Below, piece by piece: positions 14,101-20,039 of a DNA stretch of 20,039 nucleotides. The stretch's first letter is position 1. Each line of letters begins with the position of its first letter. This DNA is from an uncultured Clostridium sp. GTDB taxonomy: Bacteria > Bacillota > Clostridia > Clostridiales > Clostridiaceae. The notes below the pieces were generated by a model. It was given only the letters and a program-made list of their open reading frames with translations, was not told where the DNA came from and made no database searches. The position numbers and the translations under genes are program-made. The DNA lies in assembly GCF_937920395.1 (NCBI RefSeq), contig NZ_CALEVF010000006.1, positions 1 to 20,039 on the forward strand. The letters are read 5' to 3'.

Positions 14101-17100
14101 CTAAATATTTCATATCTACCTGAGTTTGACTCCAAGCAAGTTCAAAGACCCTATTTATGTTATGAAATTCACTATATTTTTTAGCTAAGGTTATTACTTC
14201 TTCTTTTGTATTAGCTATTGATGTAGTAAATGCTATAATGCATGTTTCACCAGGTTTAATTTTAACTTTTCTTCTTATACTTACTATAGGGTCAAGCACA
14301 GCTCCAACAGTATTAGATAATACTGAATCTCCCTTCATCGCTATTGGATATATTGTATTTTCACCGCGTCCTATGAAATTTGCTCTACTAGTCTCATATT
14401 GAATAGTTCCAATAGTATTTCCCTGAGTTGTTACAGTTTGCATAAGCCAAGGCTGTTTCTCTCCCTTAGATCTCGGTCTTCTCGTCGCAAGTATGCAACT
14501 AGGATTATCAACATACTCAGTTTTAACAAATAAATTTCCAAATGCCGGATGCACTATGTCTGCATCGTAATGAGCTAGAGTTACCTCAAAATAACTTGTT
14601 ATCTCTAATATTTTACTTTTGATACCTTTATTTGTAATCGATAATCTTCTTACCTCTGAATCATCCTCTGTAGCCACAGTAATTTCCATACTAGTAGTAA
14701 TATTTTTATCACTTCTTGAAAATTTAGCTTTGTCTAATGCGAATGTTACTTCATAACTGTCACTTGGCTTTTTACAAGGTTCATAAGCCGCACTAAAAAA
14801 TTCATTTTTGTCAGTATCTTTGATATAAACAAACATACCCGTATTGTCTTTTGTAACATCTTCCTTCCATCTATAAATCATAGTTTTATCACGCAAAGCA
14901 TACCCTGCTCCACTATTAGAAATCATTAGTGAATAATTTCCATTTGAAATCAAATGCGTTTCCGGAGTTTCCGTTTTTGCTGTAGTGTATTTTCTAACTA
15001 TGATCTTTTGTTTTCCGAGAGTGGTAGTTAATACCTTAAATTTACGTTCCCTATCATATACTACCCTCTTAGAAATTTTCTCTTGGAGTAATAACTCTGT
15101 AGCTTTTACTTTTGGTAATGCATGAAATCTTTTTTGAAGAATGTTATTTAATAATACATTATCTAAAGCCATCAAACTCATACCTTCGTGATGAATCATA
15201 AAACACTTAATTATAGCCTTATGATCATCTTTAGACATTCTGTCTTTAGTATAATCTATAGCTTCATAAAATCCATAATTACCCTCGAGTCCTTCACGCG
15301 TAAGTCTTTTAAGATTATCATAAGCTCCTCTAAAATCAGTTTGCATTGCCATGACAGTTGAATATGGTGAAATAACCAATTCATTTTCAAGTCCTGACTT
15401 TAAACCTACTCCAGCTACTCCAAACGCTTTATATTGATAATTTAGGTTTAAATCAAATTTATAAAACGCAGATTCAGATATACCAAAAGGCACTTGTCTC
15501 TCAGCACAATATTGCTTTTGTGCACCGATTACAGCATTATAAGTTTCATCCAGCATTGTACCTGGGTAATTTTTCATTATAAGTAATGGCATCATGTACT
15601 CAAACATTGTTCCACTCCATGAAACAAGGCCTTTACTTTTCCCCATATTAGTCATAGCTCTTCCAAGTTTAAACCAATGTTTTTTAGGAACATCTCCCTT
15701 TGCAATAGCAACGAAACTAGCTTGCCTAGACTCAGAAGCCAATAGATCATAATAACTTTTACCTAGACTATCATTTTCCACATCATATCCAATTCTAAAC
15801 AGTTCCCTCTCCTCATCATATAACATCTTAAAATCAGTAGCATCCGCCATAGCATTTAGTTTTTCCTTTAAGCCCTCTATTTTGCAAATAACAGATTGAG
15901 TTTTTTCTTTTGTTTGTAATAACAAATCTTTTAATTTAGATAACGATTTATCATTTTTTAGTTTGTCATCTAACATATTTAATATGTTTGTTGTTTTTTC
16001 TGGAATACTAATTATTGTTGCTCCCTCGAGCAAATCCCTCATAGAATTAGTAAGTTCTAAATCAGAGTCTTTGTCAAAGGCATAATCAAACCAAGGAAAT
16101 AGTTCACTTATTTCCTCTAAATACGCACCTACATCATTTCTTAGTTTTTTATTCCAATATAAATCCATACAATCTTCATTTTTCCCCACTTCTACAAGCT
16201 TATTAGATAAATCAATAAGTATGGTTTTCCAACAATTAAAATCTATTGTCTCACTATCTATTCTATTTAATATTCCCTGATATAACGATTTAACTTCTTT
16301 TGACACTGCTGCCTCTGCTGAGGCCAGCCTCATAGTGTCCTCTAAACCCTTAATTCGAACAGGATTAAACACTATATCACCCAAATATTCATCTAAGGCC
16401 TGTGCAACTACCCACAAATATCCCACTAAATTGCCACTATCCACTGTGGACACATATCTAGGGAATAGTGGAGTCTTTGTTTTAGTATCATACCAATTAT
16501 AAAAATGGCCTTTATACATATCCATATCTTCCATTGAAGTCATAATTTTATCTATTCTACTTGTTACATTTACAATTCCTATATATCCCAAATCATACGC
16601 AACTAAATTTGAGGTTAATTCCATTCCCATATTTGTCGGTGAAGTTCTATGAGCTACTCCATTAGGTGGATATTCTTGGTAATTATCTGGCCCAAGCCAA
16701 TTGTTTTCATCATTTACAAAATCCTCAAAATAAGCCCAAGTTTTTCTACTAAGTTTTCTCAAGTAATTTTTTTCTTCACTAGTAATTTCAAAAACTTCAG
16801 ACTCCCTATCAAGACTTATGACATATGCAATTACGGGACTTAAAAACCAAATTACACAAGATGGTATGCTAAGAAATCCAACGCTAATACTTGCATTAAA
16901 TGATATTACTAAAATTAATACTGAAATAGCACTTCCAACCCACATAGCTTCAATAAAATTTTTAAGTTTTCTACCAACTTTTACTTCAACATCTGAAGCT
17001 GTCTGCCACTCTAATAAGTTTTTTTTACTTACTAGTACTCTATATAATGTTCTAACTATAGCATCTACCATCATATATGCTTGATAAGGTATAAAGCAAA

Positions 17101-19786
17101 AAATTAAAAATACCTGTTCAATAGCCATCTTGCTATTTTCAATTTTTCCAGATAAACTTACCCCTAAAGCGGGAGAAACAACAGCTTCACTTACATCAAA
17201 AAGTATAGGCGATAAAATAGCTACAAAAGCAGCAATAACCCATTTATCCGTGCTATCTGGCAATATTCCACCTAAAGCAAGTATAAGCAAAATCGTAACG
17301 GAAGGTGCAAGTAAACTTCTCCTTAAGTTATCGAATATTTTCCATTTAGATATTTTATTTAATGGTGAAGACTTTTTAAGCCAACGTAATAATTGCCAAT
17401 CCCCTCTAGTCCACCTATGTAACCTCATAGAACTAGCGTTATAATAAGATGGATATCCATCTATAAATTCCACATCGGTAACTAGTGCGGTCCTAACATA
17501 TGAACCCTCAAGCAGGTCATGACTTAATACAGTATTTTCAGGTATTTCATCCTTTAACATATAGTTAAAGACGTCTACATTATAAATACCCTTACCAGTA
17601 AAAATGCCCTCACCAAATAAATCTTGATATACATCGGACACTGCGGTAGTATAAATATCTATACCGGTTTCACCAGAAAAAATCTTTGAAAATATAGTTT
17701 TGTTTGCGCTAAGAATAGACACCCCTATTCTTGGTTGCATTAGACCATATCCTCTACTTACTCTCTTTTTATTATTGTCTATAACAGCATTATTAAGTGG
17801 ATGTGCCATAGCTCCTATTAATTTTTTCGCAGAATCTCTTGGAAGTTTTGTATCTGAATCTAATGTAATAACATATTTAACCATTCTAAGATCCTCTGCT
17901 TTGCTACTTATTACATTATAACTAGTATTCTGCTTACCTCTCAAAAACTCATTAAACTCCATAAGTTTTCCACGTTTTCTCTCAAATCCTATCCACTTAT
18001 TCTCTTTTTCATTATATTGTCTCCTTCTATTTAAAAAGAAAAAAATATTTTTACCTGGAGTACAATATTTTTCATTCAATTTCTCTATTTCTAAAAGACC
18101 AACATCAACTATCTCTTTATCAGATAATTCATCTTTCTTATCACTATCCTTAAAGTCACCAAGCAATGCAAAGAATATATTGCTTTGCGAATTAGCTAAA
18201 TAATATATTTCTAAGTCCTTTATTAATTCAATTACCCTAGAAGTATTATTCAATAAAGTTGGGATTACTACAACTGTACTATATTTTTCTGGTATCCCCT
18301 CCTCAAAATCCATTTTGGGAATAAATGAGGTCGTACATAGAAGACTTATGCTCCAATTTAAAATTGATATTGTTATTTCACTACATGGAACTAATATAAC
18401 AATTACAGCCAATATATATCTCCATAAATTTTTATCATTATCATTTAATAAACTACTTGCAATAATTAAACCCGCTATTAATAAAGTGACTATACAAATA
18501 GTGCTTATATAAACATTATCTATATTTTTCTTTTTACTATTTATCAATTTTTCCATACCAGTATTTTTATATCCTATTTTTTTCTTTAAATCATCTAGTC
18601 CATCATCTATTAAATAATAACCTACATGTTTTTTATAAATATTATTTTCTGGTATTTTACTATCATAACAACATTCAATTGTTTTTTTTGCTATATAAGA
18701 TTCTGCAAGTTTTGTATGTTTAGATAATTTTTCTATTTCATGTCTATATTTATCCCTTGACTTAAAATCCATTTCTTTATAGATAAGTGCAGGGTCCTCT
18801 CTTAAAATAGCCTCTACAGGACTTAAATCTTCAAAATATTTTTTCCAATTTAAACCTTCAATAACTCTTATACTATTAATAGAGTTTGCCATAGAAATTT
18901 CAAAGTTAGCCTCTATTTGATGCTCTAATGCTATGATTTTTTCTGAACTTGTGTCCTGTGCCCCAAGTATTTCATCTATAAAATCATAAACCTCCTTAGA
19001 ATCAATACCATTATCCCTTAAAAGTTTGAGTAATCTTTCTGTAAAGTGCAAAGTGAATATATTTTTTTGACTATTTAAAATCGATAATTCTACATTTATT
19101 TTACCTTCATTAAAAGCATTAATTAACCTTTCCGCAACTAATTCTGCCTCTTTTTTATCTTCTTCTGCTTTAACAATCTTCTCAGTTATCTTACTAATAT
19201 TTTGGATTAAGGCTATTCGAAGCATTATAGGTATAGCCCAAAGTTCACCAGACGTAAGTATGGCATTTTTTTGATATGCCCTAATAAAGTCTTCAATTAC
19301 ATGTTCATCCATTCTACCATCAGTATGAGATACTATTTCAATGGCAATATGATAGACCCTTGGATATTCCTTCATAACTCCCTTATATATTACTGGTAAA
19401 TCTTTATAATATGTTTGTGGCATATTATATTTTATACTTTTGTATTCTTTTTCTATTAAATAAAGATTATCTAGTAACCATTCTGCAGCAGGTAACACAT
19501 CTTTTTTATTTTTACCTTCTTTGTCTATCTTCTCGTAGCCTTCTAAAATTTTTTCATAACTCCTATCTAAATTACTAATAAGCTTTTTTTTGCAATTAGT
19601 ATTTTTTACATCAGAATAATGACGTGATATTTCGAAAGCATGTTTTTCTAAATCTTCTCTGTTCACATTTATGGTCGGTACATCTTTCAATAAATTTTCT
19701 TCCTCATAATGATTTGAATTTTTCATTACAACTATATAAACTAAAATACTTATTGCAACTATTGCCCCTAATATAACATATGGCAT
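11156..19786 (-). CDS. Giant cyclic beta-1,2-glucan synthase-like membrane protein (GT84 + glycoamylase + GH94)
   Basis: The 2876-residue protein matches the NdvB/Cgs layout, whose members make cyclic beta-1,2-glucan. Order seen: a membrane anchor at about residues 2-21; a helical region ending in the family's IYKEMDFKSRDKYRHEIE; two membrane segments near 426-485; a GT84 glycosyltransferase with VITLDSDTKLP (DxD near 643) and RGDWQLLRW near 793; membrane segments from about 815 to 992; a glycoamylase-like domain from about 1037 (HRTSPTNMGM, then DSGNLVGYLW) to HHEGMSLMAL near 1530; two beta-sandwich parts near 1596-1863 and from 2120; and the GH94 barrel with GGAYGFRDQLQD near 2425 and GSGDWNDGM near 2562-2569, carrying the general acid Asp. 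The GT part should build the chain from UDP-glucose and the GH94 part trim it. The start has AAAGGGGTG upstream. All expected motifs are intact. Product inferred from architecture. Confidence 0.9.
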   Translation of the reverse strand: MPYVILGAIVAISILVYIVVMKNSNHYEEENLLKDVPTINVNREDLEKHAFEISRHYSDVKNTNCKKKLISNLDRSYEKILEGYEKIDKEGKNKKDVLPAAEWLLDNLYLIEKEYKSIKYNMPQTYYKDLPVIYKGVMKEYPRVYHIAIEIVSHTDGRMDEHVIEDFIRAYQKNAILTSGELWAIPIMLRIALIQNISKITEKIVKAEEDKKEAELVAERLINAFNEGKINVELSILNSQKNIFTLHFTERLLKLLRDNGIDSKEVYDFIDEILGAQDTSSEKIIALEHQIEANFEISMANSINSIRVIEGLNWKKYFEDLSPVEAILREDPALIYKEMDFKSRDKYRHEIEKLSKHTKLAESYIAKKTIECCYDSKIPENNIYKKHVGYYLIDDGLDDLKKKIGYKNTGMEKLINSKKKNIDNVYISTICIVTLLIAGLIIASSLLNDNDKNLWRYILAVIVILVPCSEITISILNWSISLLCTTSFIPKMDFEEGIPEKYSTVVVIPTLLNNTSRVIELIKDLEIYYLANSQSNIFFALLGDFKDSDKKDELSDKEIVDVGLLEIEKLNEKYCTPGKNIFFFLNRRRQYNEKENKWIGFERKRGKLMEFNEFLRGKQNTSYNVISSKAEDLRMVKYVITLDSDTKLPRDSAKKLIGAMAHPLNNAVIDNNKKRVSRGYGLMQPRIGVSILSANKTIFSKIFSGETGIDIYTTAVSDVYQDLFGEGIFTGKGIYNVDVFNYMLKDEIPENTVLSHDLLEGSYVRTALVTDVEFIDGYPSYYNASSMRLHRWTRGDWQLLRWLKKSSPLNKISKWKIFDNLRRSLLAPSVTILLILALGGILPDSTDKWVIAAFVAILSPILFDVSEAVVSPALGVSLSGKIENSKMAIEQVFLIFCFIPYQAYMMVDAIVRTLYRVLVSKKNLLEWQTASDVEVKVGRKLKNFIEAMWVGSAISVLILVISFNASISVGFLSIPSCVIWFLSPVIAYVISLDRESEVFEITSEEKNYLRKLSRKTWAYFEDFVNDENNWLGPDNYQEYPPNGVAHRTSPTNMGMELTSNLVAYDLGYIGIVNVTSRIDKIMTSMEDMDMYKGHFYNWYDTKTKTPLFPRYVSTVDSGNLVGYLWVVAQALDEYLGDIVFNPVRIKGLEDTMRLASAEAAVSKEVKSLYQGILNRIDSETIDFNCWKTILIDLSNKLVEVGKNEDCMDLYWNKKLRNDVGAYLEEISELFPWFDYAFDKDSDLELTNSMRDLLEGATIISIPEKTTNILNMLDDKLKNDKSLSKLKDLLLQTKEKTQSVICKIEGLKEKLNAMADATDFKMLYDEERELFRIGYDVENDSLGKSYYDLLASESRQASFVAIAKGDVPKKHWFKLGRAMTNMGKSKGLVSWSGTMFEYMMPLLIMKNYPGTMLDETYNAVIGAQKQYCAERQVPFGISESAFYKFDLNLNYQYKAFGVAGVGLKSGLENELVISPYSTVMAMQTDFRGAYDNLKRLTREGLEGNYGFYEAIDYTKDRMSKDDHKAIIKCFMIHHEGMSLMALDNVLLNNILQKRFHALPKVKATELLLQEKISKRVVYDRERKFKVLTTTLGKQKIIVRKYTTAKTETPETHLISNGNYSLMISNSGAGYALRDKTMIYRWKEDVTKDNTGMFVYIKDTDKNEFFSAAYEPCKKPSDSYEVTFALDKAKFSRSDKNITTSMEITVATEDDSEVRRLSITNKGIKSKILEITSYFEVTLAHYDADIVHPAFGNLFVKTEYVDNPSCILATRRPRSKGEKQPWLMQTVTTQGNTIGTIQYETSRANFIGRGENTIYPIAMKGDSVLSNTVGAVLDPIVSIRRKVKIKPGETCIIAFTTSIANTKEEVITLAKKYSEFHNINRVFELAWSQTQVDMKYLGIKSTQANLYQVIASKILFLNSTFRQREKYIKNVKKGQFTLWGYGISGDLPIILLIVRESKDKDLVRQLINAHEYLSLKGLRVDLVIINLQMTSYDQPLQADIKDLVGGSHLRDKENKPGGIFVLNKATIMDEDIDLLIAIARLVIDSGKGMLVSQIQNNSKRLAKIPLLQPLKNEFTGKDYKFNLEPLEYFNGLGGFNLQNENYTILLKDFKNTPAPWINVISNGNFGFHVSECGSAYTWNSNSRENKITTWSNDWVSDECSEAIYLRDDNACNIWSITPKPIRDGGEYLIEHGFGYSNFKHEVFGIMGEVTMFVPMSHNVKLCKIKLKNNSGIARDISITYYAELVMGVVPQHTAQHIVTYINEEQKYMYATNCYNQHFGKLKSYLKLFGGHEQSFTGDRSEFLGRGGSAQDPEVLKRIRLSNNVGAGLDPCLAVTSKIHLEPNMEIELIAMLGENENLDNISKVVKEFEDYKKVDIALEDVKKYWNRILHTIQVKTPDKSMDLMLNGWLMYQTIVCRLWARTAFYQSGGAYGFRDQLQDVMSLSMIEPSMTRKQILYSASRQFVEGDVQHWWHPVVDSGIRTRFSDDLLWLPYVTMDYIKNTGDFDILNEQAEYLMDTPLAEGEDERYNISGRADFTGSIYEHCIKAIEKALKFGPHNIPLMGSGDWNDGMSTVGNKGKGESVWLGWFLYDILADFLKACTYKNDDEKLKKYKDMQEYIRINLEDNAWDGNWYRRAYFDDGTPLGSSQNEECKIDSLSQSWAVISGAADKERATEAMKSLERYLIKEDNGMILLLTPPFSKSSLEPGYIKGYVPGVRENGGQYTHAATWVILAFAKLYKGDTAVKLYNMINPINHTKTLPECERFKTEPYVMTADVYGKEPHVGRGGWSWYTGTSGWMYRTGIEAILGLKLKEGKGFTIEPCVPAEWPNYEIIYKKDNYEYVIEVKRIGDKGIWLDGNLCSDGLVPFIDGVHKVDVII

Positions 19787-19896
19787 TATAAACACCCCTT
19801 TAATACTTTTTCTTAATAATCTTTGTAAAGTTTTAGAACTAGTTGAAATTATTGTCCCCAACTAATTGTTCAATTATTAGTAAAAATAACAAAAAA

Positions 19897-19917
19897 CTCA
19901 CAATTAAATATTGTGAG
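19897..19917 (-). terminator. Rho-independent terminator of the gene at the right edge
   Basis: CTCACAAT and ATTGTGAG (8 bp) enclose a 5-nt loop. On the minus strand the stem is followed by TTTTTTG, 34 nt after the stop at 19951. A T-run on the plus side makes it potentially bidirectional. It separates the upstream gene from the glucan synthase gene. Confidence 0.85.
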
Positions 19918-19950
19918 CTTTTTATGTGAATATTAGTTAACTATTTAGTC

Positions 19951-20039
19951 TTATATTTTATAAAATTCTTCAAAAGATTTTGTAACATAAAAATGATCTA
20001 ATACTCCGCCTAATTCTCTTATTGAATGCATAGCCAAAG
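19951..20039 (-). CDS. C-terminal tail of an unidentified gene (5' part outside window)
   Basis: One minus-strand frame is open from the window edge to a TAA at 19951-19953 and gives 28 residues ending in RELGGVLDHFYVTKSFEEFYKI. The other two frames on this strand meet stops within the same stretch, and a clear terminator follows 34 nt later, so this is probably the true end of a gene. The tail is too short to identify a family. It runs in the same direction as the glucan synthase gene but is cut off from it by the terminator. Confidence 0.6.
   Translation of the reverse strand, partial: LAMHSIRELGGVLDHFYVTKSFEEFYKI

Noticed and set aside
17130..17444. Rightward open frame of 104 codons opposite the glucan synthase gene
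   Set aside because: It lies wholly antisense to a gene with clear family motifs, has no ribosome site worth noting and no recognisable domain. Other antisense frames in 11447-18512 fail in the same way.

Overview
The window looks like chromosome from an endospore-forming, anaerobic, low-GC Firmicute, most likely Clostridium in the strict sense. It is very AT-rich, carries GerA-type germination receptor genes, has a superoxide reductase of the anaerobe type, uses T-box control of an aminoacyl-tRNA synthetase, and has strong GGAGG ribosome sites with frequent TTG starts. Species cannot be fixed from the sequence alone.

Layout, left to right. (1) 1-3473 is a germinant-receptor locus. The A and C subunit genes run leftward and overlap; C leaves the window. 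The B subunit gene is divergent, with a perfect 22-bp palindrome between the two promoter regions. (2) 3492-4502 holds a leftward ECF-transporter S component and a rightward 51-residue membrane protein of the lmo0937 type, bounded by hairpins. (3) 4552-6147 is release factor 3 (prfC) with its own promoter and a structured leader. (4) 6389-7198 is an orphan, divergent flagellin-like protein. (5) 7427-8058 is a Phd/YefM-RelE/ParE type II toxin-antitoxin pair with a dyad over its promoter. (6) 8059-8775 has no gene. It holds a hairpin terminator and a cluster of degenerate ~104-bp stem-loop repeats: direct copies, then a GC-rich palindromic element, then an inverted copy. (7) 8776-10123 is trpS with a complete T-box leader (UGG specifier, T-box motif, terminator) and a promoter. 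(8) 10136-10510 is a desulfoferrodoxin-type superoxide reductase. (9) 10803-11009 is an unrecognised 68-residue acidic, tyrosine-rich protein whose 3' end runs into 22-bp tandem repeats. (10) 11156-19786 is one giant gene of 2876 codons for a membrane cyclic beta-1,2-glucan synthase-like protein (GT84, glycoamylase and GH94 parts), isolated between terminators. (11) 19951-20039 is the tail of another leftward gene.

Most units are short and separately controlled, and no large mobile element or CRISPR array is visible. Most genes are recognisable housekeeping, stress or sporulation functions. The least explained parts are the stem-loop repeat cluster at about 8294-8765, the dyad-rich intergenic regions, the orphan flagellin-like protein and the small acidic protein. 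Start codons were moved from the longest possible ORF wherever a good ribosome site and the family's normal N-terminus agreed, notably TTG starts for prfC, trpS and the GerB gene.
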